The notes: generated by a model not told the origin, from the sequence alone. A stretch of 64,000 nt of DNA from Pisolithus tinctorius (GCA_024663395.1 JANFAH010000002.1:2728001-2792000); one strand, 5' to 3'. Shown: positions 11,831-22,780, counted from the stretch's first letter. Made by a program: numbers and translations.

Positions 11831-12748
11831 CACCAGTGTGTATGCAATAGCTCGCCCGTTTTGCCATCCTACTTCTCGCTCCTTCAGATTATGGTACCAC
11901 TCGACGAGACCTTGCGAATGGTGTATAGCTTATGTGCTTTGTTTCTGTTGCTTTCCTTTCTGACTTACAACTACTGCATTTTTGCCTCATAGTACACATT
12001 TTTGCATGCTCAGTTAGCACCCAGTAATACTTGTGCATACAACTTTTTATTATACAAAAACAATAGACAAGTTGCAGCTTAGCCAGAGATGACAGAGAGT
12101 TGGAGCAGACACCTCTGTGGACTCAGGGCATAAGATAACAAGGGTTGTACTGTACAAAACATGTGCATCTCAGACTTGGAAGACACCAAACCACACTGGA
12201 AATTCTATCACGTAAGGAGGCACAACGTAAGCAATAGAATATGTCTTTGCGGGAACAGCCGGAGCGAGGCATCATTCCTTGCTCTCGACACCAACGGCTG
12301 TCCCAGTGTCTCGTCGGGTTTTGCAGCTCCTTACCCTCTCTTTTTGCCCTCCCACCACTCCCTCATCGGTCACCTGTGAGTTAGCAAACTGCAAGACGAC
12401 CTTCCTGTCTTCCTTGCTGACGTCCTCACCCTCATCTGCTGTGGACTGCAGGAGCCCCTAACGGGCATCACACACTTGGCTGGACTCCTGCCCACCCCTG
12501 CAGCTGACGCTCATCCGCCAGCTCCATAGTCCTGCGGCCAGAAAGTGTGTAGCACTTTTGCCCATTCAGCATGGACTCAATACCCACTCGTGCATGTAGC
12601 TACAGTTTCCCCACATGATACATAAGACCAGTTTTCACCCTCACACCTCGAGCAATAACGAACAGCAAAGATGGCAAAAGATGTGGCTGGTATGTCATGT
12701 GACATATCGGGGGGGGGGGGGGCGGTTGAGCAAGGGAAGCTAATCACA
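11831..12748. other. Gene-free stretch with a 13-G run
   Basis: No gene or repeat family recognised. A run of 13 G is at 12710-12722. The short plus-strand ORFs near 12161-12461 have no supporting features. Confidence 0.4.
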
Positions 12749-12991
12749 TCAGTAGTACGATGCCCAACACACCCTCATTGAACATGAGCTGGAAGAGGCA
12801 AACTTACATCATGAAGACAAAGTATTCAATGTAGACTCATTTCAAGGTTTGCTTTCTCATCCCGGTTCTGCCTTTCCAGACTCACCCTAGCTCCAGGCAA
12901 CGAAGCAGAACGCATCATCATTTCTGTGGTCAGATCGGACAAACTTGGCTTCCTGGCTAACCAGCGACGAACCAATGTCATGCTCACCCGC
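12749..12991 (+). pseudogene. Helicase copy H3, left fragment
   Basis: Residual 3' part of a helicase gene: a YDAQ..LIEHELE segment, VDSFQG, an intron (GTTTGC..CAG), then exon 8 up to NQRRTNVMLTR, where the coding sequence is cut by the LTR element starting at 12992. The gene resumes at 32532. Everything upstream (Walker A to motif IV) is missing. The last four bases before the element (12988-12991, CCGC) are duplicated at 32528-32531. Confidence 0.8.
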
Positions 12992-13459
12992 TGTAGGAAT
13001 TAGGTAAAATTAGATGTATACCTATAATGGTAATAGTCAGTAATGATGGGCGAGTATAATGCTTGACCCAAGAGGGAGGTTCTCTCTGGAGAAAGAAGTG
13101 TAGTAAAAAAGTAAAAATGCGAACTAGAAAAAAAGATACTTAGCTGTGCCTGTCTAATACTCTTGCCAGTCCTCCTGGCACTTTGGGTACTCCCCAAAGT
13201 AATAAATCTAACCTCAAAAACTCGCCGAAATGCGAGACTAAATCACCCTACTACTGAGGGCCTGTGACATGGATTGGTTGTTATGGTAAACTGAACTCGC
13301 GCGAACACAGCACACATGCTTAGTCAGCAACGCGGCTGCTCGCCACCAAGTCCAGGGGTACAAACACAAAAACAAAGGCAAGAAATAAAACAAGTCCTTC
13401 CACCCCTAAACTCCTGACCAAGACGGATTCTCCTAGGGAACTCGAACTCGTTCCCTACA
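12992..13459 (-). repeat. Left (3') LTR of outer element
   Basis: 468 bp, TGTAGGAATT at one end and GTTCCCTACA at the other. It matches the right LTR exactly except for four CpG-type differences. The intact copy shows what the right LTR looked like before the nested insertion. Confidence 0.9.
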
Positions 13460-14268
13460 TCCAAGGGGTGGTTTAGAACTTGACCGTCCTCGGTCGCTCT
13501 CCTCCTCGCACGAACATCCTCATCCTCGCACCTGCTTCCCTCGACCTCACCACATATCCTCATGCCCTTCAAACACAACTCTTCGCCCCTAACCTCCTCA
13601 CTACTCGAACATGACCCCCTTCCTTCCCAAAACATGCTCCTGATCTCGCTGAACAACCCTCTTCATCCTCAAAACCTTTCGCCCTCGAACACAACCCTTT
13701 CCACCTACAGAGCACCACCTGGCCTCTCGAACACACACCCTGCCTCTCGAACGCTCCCCTCAAGGCCCAAACCTCGAACCAAAAGACGACGGAGATAATC
13801 TCCAGGCAAGCGAACAAGTGAGTAATAAATCGAGTGCAGAGCGAGTCAATGACAGCTCTTCGAGGCACAGTCTTTGTGCGAAACAGTAACAGAGTGTAAT
13901 GCAGCTCAGCGGCTGGTACAGCGGATGCTGGCCCTCTACGAGGCAGCTCGAAGACGTATATATGTACCTAAAACAAATCTTGATCAGTCGTGTATTTACT
14001 ATCCTTATACGCATATGTGCTCTCGACTACTGCTCGTCCTTAAGACGATTTAGCACCAAGAAAAAAACAATGGAACTCAAAACTATAAGTCGGGGTGAGT
14101 AGAATCACCCGAAGGTTAGCACGACTCGGTTGAACAACGTCGCTCGAAGCAAAACTCATTTTAAAGAAAACTATATATCGACATGCTCACTGGGACCCTT
14201 GCCTCGTTCACTTGTCCCATTCATATTTTCACAGCCTCGACTCCCTGTGCATGCGCGCACTTGATTTC
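13460..14268. other. Non-coding 3' region of the outer element
   Basis: Lies between the end of the long reading frame and the 3' LTR. Plus-strand CTCGAACAC-like words recur several times (about 13605-13750). No protein domain is recognised, and no clear polypurine tract is seen next to the LTR; the minus-strand sequence there ends TTGGA before TGTAGG. Confidence 0.4.
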
Positions 14269-14618
14269 TCATACTTCGTCTGGTACTCCATCTGGTGGCC
14301 AAAGCCCTTGCGCTAAGTATCGCTGAGCGACTTCAAGTCGCCCGTCTTCATTCACTACTTTTTCACTGCTAGAAACCAAGTACTTCAACGTAGCACATGT
14401 TCGAGCTCTAATAAAACCTGTCACCTTTAGTTCGTAGATCCTTGAGCCTCCTTCGGAGATAGGTCTTCGACCCCGACGGGTGTATGCACTGACTTCATTC
14501 GATCTTGACCTCGAGAAGCTTTCACAGTCGAGGTTTGTCCTCGCAACTTGGCAGTCACCCTTGACCACAGCCGACCGTTCGCATTCGCACTCATCAAATA
14601 CCCTAACACCAATCATTT

Positions 14619-17600
14619 GTAAGTAACTTGTCACAAAAACAAAAGGAGATGAAGAGCGTTTGGGCTCTGGGTGTGAATTCATGTCGCTTCGAACGCATCG
14701 AGTGCTACTTTGTTTTTCTGGCAGTTGATCCGCTTCGAGGTGACTTAAAACTTCGCCCGTACTTCGTAGTCTTTCGCGCACTCTAGAATAACCCGGCCAT
14801 AAGTAAAACACTTGGAGACAAAAATAAAACTTTGGGCCATTGAGCCCTCTCAGCATGTCTCCGAGATCTCTTGCATGTCTTGCACGGTCTTGTGCTGCTG
14901 CAGCTAGCCATCGTAGGTCAATCCGAAGCCTTCGTACTTGTAAGCGCAGTTGTCCTCGGCTGAAGTCGTCGCATATCCTAATATAAAGCAGTCGTAAGTA
15001 AAGCAGCTCAAAGTAAAAACTGAACATCGAGCTGTTGTGCTCGCTCTGTGTGACTCGGACGCTTCTTGCGTGCCGCACACCCTCTCGTCTACTCAAACTT
15101 GCACCTTCATCTTCTCCTTCAGACAGCAGAGGCCATGCATCGATCTCGTTGTACGTTTTAGATCTGTGGGTACTTTGCTCGAAGCTGATAGTGGACCCTC
15201 GTATAGCGATTGCCATTTGTCGTAGGTACCTGTTTCCCCTAGAATAACGCAGACATAAGTAAAGCATTTCGAAATCAAAACGAAAACTCGAGCTGTCGAG
15301 CTCAGGGTCTGCGCCCATCATGCTTTGCCTCCCTCGAATGATGCTTCCTATTTTGCGCAGCTGTCGATCCACATCCAGTCCTGTTGTCGTTGCTAATATC
15401 CGCCGTGCCACCTCCCGGCCTTCATCATCGAACATCTCTTTCCCTTCGATACTGCACTGTAACGTTAGCATTCTTTCTCTTGCGTACTGTACCCATTCCC
15501 CCCATTCGTAGTAGCATCGTTGCGCCGCACTGCGTCGCTCCACACCGACAGTCTGCTGTCCCTTCTCGTATGCCACTTCCCATTCTTGAATCCTAGCCAC
15601 TTGGACAGCGCTTGTACTCCTTCGCATATACCGAGTTTTCCTACAATAACACAGTAGTAAGTGAAACGGCACAAAATAAAAGAGAACGAGGGAGCTGTTG
15701 AGCTCGGTGCTTGAATCTCCTATGGTTCTCCTCCATCGAATGTCTGTTGTCGCTTCAAACGACCATCGCTTAACCACGACCCGTGATACCATCATTTGTA
15801 CTCCTATCACCTTCTGCAGTCGCGTGTATGTATCTTGTATCTTTGGGCTTGACAGCCATCACTCGCACTCGTCGAATAGTTCTGTAACTTCTAAGATATA
15901 TATCGGTTCTCCATTTGTGATGAAGGACACTTGCTCGTCGGCTCGAGAACGGACAACAAAGCCTGTAGGTTCACGTGGGTCGAATGGGGTGTTGTACGCG
16001 GATAGGATGGATTCAGCGTTGGGTGGTGGTGTGACATAGGAACTGAGTGTCTGCATCGTGCGGTGATATTCGGTTGTGGCACATATGGGAGGGAGAGCGT
16101 GGTGTAGAGATTCGTTGAGCTTTGCCATCGCGCCCTCAGGGTCCAGTCTAGGTTCGCTTGACATGGTAGAACGGTAAGGCAGTAGATTATACGCGTCGAA
16201 CGGCTTCTCCAGATAGGGTGCTCGTTCGTCGACATTCACGACGTCAGTGCTGTCAAATACGACGCCTGTGGAACTCGTGTAGACGAGCTTACAGACACCA
16301 GCTGCAATGGCTGCTTCGATGACGGCTCGGGTGCCTTCGACGTAACCCCTGAAGTAGACGGAGGGGTCTTTCGCGCCTCGCCATAGTAAGGCATTCTGTA
16401 CAATATATGTAACGCCCGATCTCTCCAATATATCCAACACGTCCCGTTCGTCTGTGGTGTCCCCCGAACAAAACGGGACATCATGATGTCTCTGCACAAT
16501 ATCCAACATGGGGATGGTGTCTCCCCTCGCTAACTGCTCGACAGTGTGTCGACCTAAAATTTCGCTTCGATCGATGGTAAGGTAGGCATCTTCTTCTTGA
16601 AGGGACGCAGTCACAGGTCGTCCCGATCCGGACCTTTGTACTGTAGGTGCATTGACACTCAAGGGTTCGTTGATGCTCTGTAAAAATTTGTGATCCCTAA
16701 AACGCAGTAGCTGTAAGTAAAACAGCTTAAAGAGAAGGCCAAGACTTGGGCCTTCGAGCCCACTCGGCATGGCTTCGATGCTCCTCGCATCTCGCGCGTC
16801 TTGCTGTGACTTTGAAATTCGCTGTTGTACTGTATATAGATGCGTTCCTTCTTCGACGTCTTCGTCTATTCTAATACGACGTAGCTGTAAGTAGAAATTT
16901 GCAAAACGAAAACAGAAACTAGAGCTGTCGCGCTCATTATCCATCCTCGATGATTCGTCGATACTCTGTGAAAACTCGTATTTCCTGAAACAATGTAGCC
17001 ATAAGTTAAACGCTTCGAAAAAAAAACTAAAACTCAGGCCGTCGGGCCCACTCGATGTGACTTCGACACTTCTCACACATCTTGCTTCTTGTCGCGACTT
17101 CAAACCTCACCGTCGCATCGCCATTTGTAGCAACTCTTGTATACCGGTCCATGTAGTCGCCTTGAACTTGTTTCTTGTGGCCTTCCGCAGCCGTCGTAGT
17201 ACTTGTTGCGCTGTATGTCGATGTGTCCTTTCTTCCGAATCGTCGTCTACTCTAGAATAATGTACCTGTAAGCAAGAAGTTATGAAACAAAAATAAAAAC
17301 TTGAGTCGTCGGGCTCCATTTCCACGTTCGTTGGATGTTGTATCCTCGACGATCGCCGTTGACGTTCGAGCACAGATTCTTGAGTCTTGATCACAGGGAT
17401 GCTGGTTGCACTTCGTCGCAGCTGTCTGCCGCCCCTAGAGTAGGATAGGTGTAAGTAATACATTCTAGGATCAAAACAAAACCCTGGGCTGTTGAGCCCA
17501 GTACCCGCGCTCATCGCACCTTGTTCCCAGTGAATGGCTGTTCCAGCCTTGCATGGCCACCGATCTGCTTCGAGCCTCGTTGTCGTCGTTGTCGCTGTCA

Positions 17601-18413
17601 CTGTAGTCGCTGTCATTGTCCCTTGTACCGCGATCGTTGTCCATCGTAGACATCTGGCCTCCCTAGAATAACGAAGGCATAAGTAAACTATCATAGGACT
17701 AAAACAGAACTTCGAGCGTTCGAGCTCGGTGGTCTTCATCGCGCGTTGTTTCCTTCGGATGGCAATTCTTGCCTCATGTCACACTCGCTCTTGTATCCTT
17801 GATGGTCGTTGTTGTAGATCGAACCGTAGTTGTCGCCCTTGTTTCGCTGTACGTCCGAGTGTCTTCCGTTCATGGTCCTGCATAGATTCTCGCGCCGCGA
17901 CCGTGCTTCGTCGTAGGTTTCTCTCGCTCTTCCTAGAGTAGGATAGCTGTAAGTAAAATGCTATGAAATCAAAATAAAACCTTGAGCCATAATGCTCAAT
18001 ATCTGCGCTCCTTGCGCTTCGTCTGCATATAACAGCTGTTCTAGCCTCGCATGGCCATCGCTCTGCATTCAGCACTGTCGTTGTTGTCTCTTGTATCACG
18101 ATCACCCGGACGTCTGTCGGTCTCCATCGCATGTAGCCGCCTTCCCTAGAGTAGGATAGTTGTAAGTAAAGCATAATGGAATCAAAACAGAACCTTGGGC
18201 CGTCGAGCCCAGTACCCGCGCTCGTCGCGCTTTGTTCCCATCGAACGGCATACTCAATCTTGCCCAGCCGTTGACCTGCGCTAATTAAAGTTGTCGTCGT
18301 CGTTTGTATTGCGATTGTTGCTGTTCGTCGTAGATAGTTACCTTCCCTAGAATAGCATAGATGTAAGTAAGGCGTCTCAAAATCAAAACGTACCTCTGAG
18401 CCATCGAGCTCAG
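14619..18413 (-). repeat. Array of 14 degenerate repeats, each with a conserved small hairpin
   Basis: Each unit has, on the plus strand, a CCTAGAATA-like word, then RTAAGTAAA, an A-rich tract, and an inverted repeat of 4-6 bp with a 6-nt loop. Hairpin starts: 14653, 14834, 15028, 15290, 15692, 16748, 16922, 17036, 17303, 17484, 17713, 17982, 18196, 18396. Stems alternate between GAGC/GCTC and GGGC/GCCC, with outer pairs A-T, C-G or T-A, so changes on one side are matched on the other. One copy (17036) has an A-C mismatch and one (17303) a T-G pair. Spacing is irregular, mostly 114-400 bp, with a gap of 1,056 bp where the ERG26 fragment sits. On the coding strand the unit encodes FxFxxxYLxLxYSR. 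Confidence 0.75.
15890..16600 (-). pseudogene. ERG26: Captured fragment of host ERG26 (C-3 sterol dehydrogenase)
   Basis: Within the long frame, about residues 170-405 of the 17103-15859 segment read as ERG26, the NAD-dependent sterol-4-alpha-carboxylate 3-dehydrogenase of ergosterol synthesis. Recognisable pieces in order: LGRHTVEQLARGD, DIVQRHHDVPF, VEGTRAVIEAAIAAGVCKLV, YTSSTGVVFD, DERAPY, FDAYN, then after an internal loss YVTPPPNAESILSAYNTPFD and FITNGEPIY. The N-terminal NAD-binding GxxGxxG is altered (DRSEILGRH) and the centre after DAYN is missing, so it is not an active enzyme. It carries no recognisable intron and is in frame and in the same sense as the element's protein, which suggests capture through an RNA intermediate. 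Repeat units flank it on both sides. Confidence 0.75.
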
Positions 18414-19719
18414 TATCTGCACTCGTTGTGCCCCATTCCCATCGAACGGCCGTTCTATCCTTGCGTGGCCTTCGATCTGTGCTGAGCGTTGTCATCGTCG
18501 TTGTTGTCGCTCGGGTTGCTGCTGTTGTCGTCCTTGCTGCCGTTGCTGCCGCTCGTAGTTGCAGTAACTTCCATACGGTACGCCACTCGCCCCATTCTTC
18601 ATATTCTTCGACCGCCGCGATCTTGCATAGTCGGCCTGTAACAGTAGAGTCATCAGTATGTAGTACTTGAGTGCGCACAGTCACAACGCGCAGAGCGGTC
18701 ACGTGACTCCGCTTAGTCAACATCGCAGGACTTTCTGTGCAAGTCCTAATACCGAATGCGCGCATCGATTCGCTCGACGAATCCTCGAATAAAATATATA
18801 TTGCTGGCACCGTGCTGCTGTGGAACACTTCGAGTGCGAGGTCGTCCACCCTCGCCACGTGCCTCAACATTTCGATTCGCAAAACTTCATCCGGCGGCTT
18901 CCTTTGTATAATGAGCCTCAATGGCTCCTCGATCTGAATTCTTCTCGCAATAACCTTCGACTTGATGTGATTCATGTGCTGCGGCGCTCTGTGTGAGTCA
19001 ATGACCTCTTTGTATGCCAACCTTTCCACTTCGAGACTGCCTGTGAGTGCTTCGAGCCCTTCGACTCCAACTCCTGCAGGCTTCGGGTGTTCTTCGAGCC
19101 TTTCGGCTTTGAATTCGAGCGGAATCTTTGACCTGAATAGGTCGTCGGTTAACTGATGTGTATTTCTGCTGACTGCAGGAACTCCGAGGTCGCTCCTTTC
19201 ACTGCCTCGACCTCTTAGGTAGGACTCCTGTAGTGACACACCAGTAGCCATCAGAGAAACTCGATACGAACAAAAAGAAAAACCCCTTTGAGTGTTGTAA
19301 TTCACTTCGAATTCGAATGGGACTTTCGTCATGAGTGGTTCCTCCACCAATGCAGGTTTGACTCGCTCGAGTTCTACTGCTTCCTGTAACTCAGTAGTCA
19401 GTATTCTGTTCGTACTCAAGGAAAACTCTTTTGTCTCAAAACTGGTCACTGCGGCTGCTTCAATGAGCCTGCCAGGGCTTTGGTCCTCACTATTTGTCTT
19501 CTCAGGTGGGCTGTGTGGCTGCGCGCGACTTGTCGAAACTAACTTTGGTACTTTCTCGCACTCCATGTACCTTGATACTTCTGTAGATCCCTGTACATTG
19601 TTCATCAGTGAGTCATGTGTAGCTGTAGGCAGAAAATACTTCGTAGATAGATGTTGCTTGTCCAAACTCGATTCTGGGTCACTTTGTGGCTCATAGTAGT
19701 CTTCCGCGCTTGTTCGTGC

Positions 19720-20406
19720 TCACTCCGAGCGAAATCCTTTGTGTAGTAGTCGTGTTGCTGTGTATGTTACTTGCTCCATGGGCCATGGATCATCTGAGTG
19801 TTGCTGTCGATCGTCGCATCGCATTTTCCGAATAATTTCACGCCGGAATTCCTTGTCGAAGCCTTGTACATAGAGGTCTTCAAGCTCATCAGCCTCGAGT
19901 TGCTTCGAAACCCGTAGAAACATTGCTAAATCTAGAAAATAGAGTCTGTAGTTCATCAGTTCTTCCTCTGTATGAATTTCTCTTCTTGCTCGGCTGTCAA
20001 CAAGGCTGTAAAGGTCATTCCTCGAGTACTGTTTACCCATTTTCCGGGACCCAGGATACAAACGTGCAATGGCCACCACGAATTCAGGCCAACTCAGGTG
20101 ATCTTCAACAAACTCATACCACGAGTCTGAGATTTCGCTGCTTGCATACCAGCAGATCCATTTCGCCCATTCTTGGTCATCGAAGCAATTCTCGCGCTCG
20201 CAAAGACTTCGAACCTCTTCGAAATACCTAAAAAGGTCAGACGCGCACCCTGAGAACCATGGTGCATCCCTCAAATGCCTCGGTGGCATTCCCTCGAGAT
20301 CTCTCGGCGCATTCTCACGGCTTCTTCGCAGAAATTCAATTATTAATTTGCCTTCGGACTTGCTTCTCGGCTCGAGGGATCTTCGACTTAGATACTTGCT
20401 CGACAT
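19720..20406 (-). CDS. gag: Gag-like capsid domain of outer element
   Basis: 228 codons opening the long frame, about 155 bases after the primer-binding site. Features typical of basidiomycete retrotransposon Gag: an APWFSG start, a helix-rich domain with LFRYFEEVRSLCE, WAKWICWY, a W-x-E-F segment, ARLYPGSRKMGKQY, DLYSLV, and a QGFDKEFRREI helix near the end. No CCHC zinc knuckle is visible before the first TGA at 19720-19722. It would package element RNA into particles; with no pol on the element, the enzymes must come from another element. Without the TGA it would be the N-terminus of a much longer protein. Confidence 0.7.
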   Translation of the reverse strand: MSSKYLSRRSLEPRSKSEGKLIIEFLRRSRENAPRDLEGMPPRHLRDAPWFSGCASDLFRYFEEVRSLCERENCFDDQEWAKWICWYASSEISDSWYEFVEDHLSWPEFVVAIARLYPGSRKMGKQYSRNDLYSLVDSRARREIHTEEELMNYRLYFLDLAMFLRVSKQLEADELEDLYVQGFDKEFRREIIRKMRCDDRQQHSDDPWPMEQVTYTATRLLHKGFRSE

Positions 20407-20562
20407 TTGCTGCTCAAAAAATAACTCTGAAAATTTCCCAAACTCCTGAGTGTAGACTGTAACTATAACCGAGACTCTGAGTACTTAGCTTGTCCAACTC
20501 AACCCAGCAAAACTTCATTCGGTGATAAAACAGTGGCTTCTTTCCCCAAAATGGACAGAACC

Positions 20563-20581
20563 CCCCTCGCGGTGGGCTCCA
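20563..20581 (-). promoter_or_regulatory. Primer-binding site of outer element
   Basis: TGGAGCCCACCGCGAGGGG on the minus strand, two bases (TC) after the end of the 5' LTR. It is identical over 19 nt to the site at 22781-22799 in the nested element. It would pair with a tRNA whose 3' end is ...GGTGGGCTCCA, meaning an acceptor stem starting GCCCACC and a U discriminator base. Confidence 0.75.
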
Positions 20582-20583
20582 GA

Positions 20584-20935
20584 TGTAGGAATTAGGTAAA
20601 ATTAGATGTATACCTATAATGGTAATAGTCAGTAATGATGGGTGAGTATAATGCTTGACCCAAGAGGGAGGTTCTCTCTGGAGAAAGAAGTGTAGTAAAA
20701 AAGTAAAAATGCGAACTAGAAAAAAAGATACTTAGCTGTGCCTGTCTAATACTCTTGCCAGTCCTCCTGGCACTTTGGGTACTCCCCAAAGTAATAAATC
20801 TAACCTCAAAAACTCGCCGAAATGCGAGACTAAATCACCCTACTACTGAGGGCCTGTGACATGGATTGGTTGTTATGGTAAACTGAACTCGCACGAACAC
20901 AGCACACGTGCTTAGTCAGCAACGCGGCTGCTCGC
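20584..20935 (-). repeat. Right (5') LTR of outer element, first part
   Basis: First 352 bp of the right LTR. It is interrupted at 20935 by the nested Ty3/gypsy element; the remaining 116 bp are at 32412-32527. TCGC at 20932-20935 is the target duplication of the nested insertion. Confidence 0.9.
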
Positions 20936-21338
20936 TGTCACACACCAAAGGTGTTGTGGACATGGTTACAGCTGACTCTGCCTAACTCATTGACGAGTTG
21001 CGCACAATGCCCGTGCATGCAGATGAAGACTAAAGGCCTCATGCGTAGAAAGACTGTTGGACGTGAACAGTCATCCTTCGCACAAGATCGAGTCGTCAGT
21101 GCTAAAGAGAAAAGAGGAAGCGAGTTAAGCGCGCATTAAAAGTTTTTAGCACCCGTGTACGGCGTTCCGGTTTTCGTCGTATCTCTGCCGTTTCCAAAGA
21201 TATCAACTCGGTTCACATACTCACTTAAAGTGCTCAGCCCCACGATTCTTCCTTCCAAATTTGGAGAGGATCCTCGCACCCTACGTGTTTCTACAGCACT
21301 CCATCCATCAGACACTCATTTCACTAAGTCCATCAATC

Positions 21339-21818
21339 ATGGCCACCTCTTCGTCGATCATCTCGCTTGTCTCATTTGCCAGAGACAGTGGCTACGTATA
21401 TCTGCCAGGCGTTCCCACCAGCTTCCGTCCTGAAGCCCCCTGGTTCATCCCGTCATTGTCAGCCCCGTCCCGTCCCATGCAGCTTGGTCAGCGTGTTCTC
21501 CTTGTCAGTATGACTTCCAGAAGGACGTTCTTTGGTCGCCTCAGGTCTGTCACTCGGTTAGAAAGGTCTTATGTGGTCGTTTCAGTCTCCCCTCTTGATG
21601 AAGCATATGGATCGTTCCTCCCTGCTCCCTGCACCGTCTTTATTCCGATCTCGTCCATCACTCTTCCCGCATTGCGACAGCTGCAGTATAATCTACTGTC
21701 CTCCAGCCTCCCTGATCGCATTCATGACGAGTATGACATGCATCTTGCCTTCTTACTGCAAGATCCAGCAGAAGACGTCCCTCCTTCTCCTCCTCCTCCA
21801 TCAGAACCCCGTCCATGA
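21339..21818 (+). CDS. ORF inside the 5' LTR (159 aa), unknown function
   Basis: ATG in a good context (CAATCATGGCC) opens 159 codons: a strand-rich central part with VYLPGVPTSFRPEAPWFIP and GRLRSVTRLERSYVVV, and a proline-rich end (PPSPPPPSEPRP). It lies upstream of the TATA box, so in the 5' LTR it cannot be made from the element's main promoter, whereas in the 3' LTR it would be part of the genomic RNA. An in-frame upstream ATG at 21261 is possible. No family recognised. Both LTR copies encode the same protein, but that only reflects recent insertion. Confidence 0.4.
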   Translation: MATSSSIISLVSFARDSGYVYLPGVPTSFRPEAPWFIPSLSAPSRPMQLGQRVLLVSMTSRRTFFGRLRSVTRLERSYVVVSVSPLDEAYGSFLPAPCTVFIPISSITLPALRQLQYNLLSSSLPDRIHDEYDMHLAFLLQDPAEDVPPSPPPPSEPRP

Positions 21819-22255
21819 AGTTTTTGTTAACTTCGCTGAGAGGATGGAAGGGTGGGAGACGCGATCGCGTATGCTCTCAATGCCCCACAGACCCCCAATG
21901 CCCTAGCCCCCTTTGACGCCTGACTCATGCCCTTCAATTCTGGAATTAATACTTCCCTATCTGGAAACACCATCCATCTGTCATGCCGTCTTTGGATCTA
22001 GAGATGTCTCCGCTGAGATCTAACTTGCATCGCCACCCCCTAATGTGATATCAGTGCGCTTACTCAGTTTCTGATTCTATTTGACTCATTTTGTGATATT
22101 TTGACTATCCTTGACTTGTTCATTGCCAATACTTACCAATCCTCTTTGCTTGCTTACTCTTCATTTCTTGCTTACTCATCATGATTACTCAGTCCTTACT
22201 CATTACTTACCAAGTGTTTGTGCCTTGTTTGTCACAAGCAGTGCTCCCCCCTCAG

Positions 22256-22263
22256 TATATAAA
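22256..22263 (+). promoter_or_regulatory. TATA box of LTR promoter
   Basis: TATATAAA followed by a CCCCCATG tract and an A/C-rich stretch (CCCACAATCAATCAAG), typical of a fungal core promoter. The second copy is at 31885-31892. Confidence 0.7.
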
Positions 22264-22780
22264 CCCCCATGTACTTAGCTACCCACAATCAATCAAGAAG
22301 TCACTCAGAAGTCAGCTCAGCTCAGCATATCTTGTCGTCGACAGTTGAGGCTCATTCGGAAGAGTCTATCTGTCTTCATTCATATCATTGGTAGTTGAGG
22401 CTCCATCAAGGGTCTATCTACCTTCATCTGAAGTATCATCTGTGCTCTGTCAGCACACCTGCTTAGTCATCCATTCACTCCTGCGTAACTCGTCATCGAC
22501 TTGCGCCAGGAGCATATTCTATCAGAAGTCCATTACCCCCAAGTACTTTCGGCTGAACACCTTCACTCTGTTCAGCATCCCCTTCCCAATCATTGTCCAT
22601 TCGTCTTCTCCTGCATAACTCGTCAACGACTTGCGCCAGGAGCACCTCCACTTGAAGTCTTCCCCACTTTAGGTTTCTCTGCCCTCCAGGTTCTGCAGAG
22701 GTAAACCACCACTCGCACATATTTGTCTTTTGTGTTGGTTTGGTTGGTTTATACTGCCTTTCCACACTTTGACTCACATC

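Larger units (their letters stand above)
14269..20406 (-). pseudogene. Single long frame of outer element: Gag plus repeat region, four internal TGA
   Basis: Five ORFs (20406-19720, 19665-17779, 17739-17107, 17103-15859, 15810-14269) lie in one frame. They are separated only by in-frame stops at 19720-19722, 17779-17781, 17107-17109 and 15859-15861. All four are TGA, and each next base context fits an original CGA. A frame of about 2,046 codons with four stops is far from chance, so I read this as one ancestral protein decayed by C-to-T change. Order from the N-terminus: Gag domain; a region with VPFEFEV and similar strands; then about 14 degenerate repeats with an FxFxxxYLxLxYSR motif; within them an ERG26-derived insert. 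The two spacers with EWGEW motifs (about 15.5 and 18.6 kb) are also related to each other. Function of the repeat part is unknown. Confidence 0.7.
20936..22778 (+). repeat. 5' LTR of nested element
   Basis: 1,843 bp, unusually long because its U3 part holds a 159-codon ORF (21339-21818). The TATA box at 22256-22263 marks the promoter, so U3 is about 1.35 kb and R-U5 about 0.5 kb. Contains three copies of the palindromic motif (20983, 22483, 22613). Confidence 0.95.

Noticed and set aside
12710..12722. Poly-G run as a quadruplex or regulatory site
   Set aside because: A lone homopolymer between degraded segments; no conserved partner in the other cassette copies.
14619..18370. Repeated GTAAGT (plus strand) or TTACTTACAG (minus strand) as splice sites of repeated introns
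   Set aside because: Four copies have ATAAGT, which lacks the GT, and the minus-strand frame reads straight through as YLxLxYSR, so coding repeats explain it better.
14269..20406. TGA as a recoded sense codon in the outer element
   Set aside because: TGA stops also occur in other decayed genes here, while intact genes (H2, H4b, the nested gag-pol) use no internal TGA; CGA decay is simpler.
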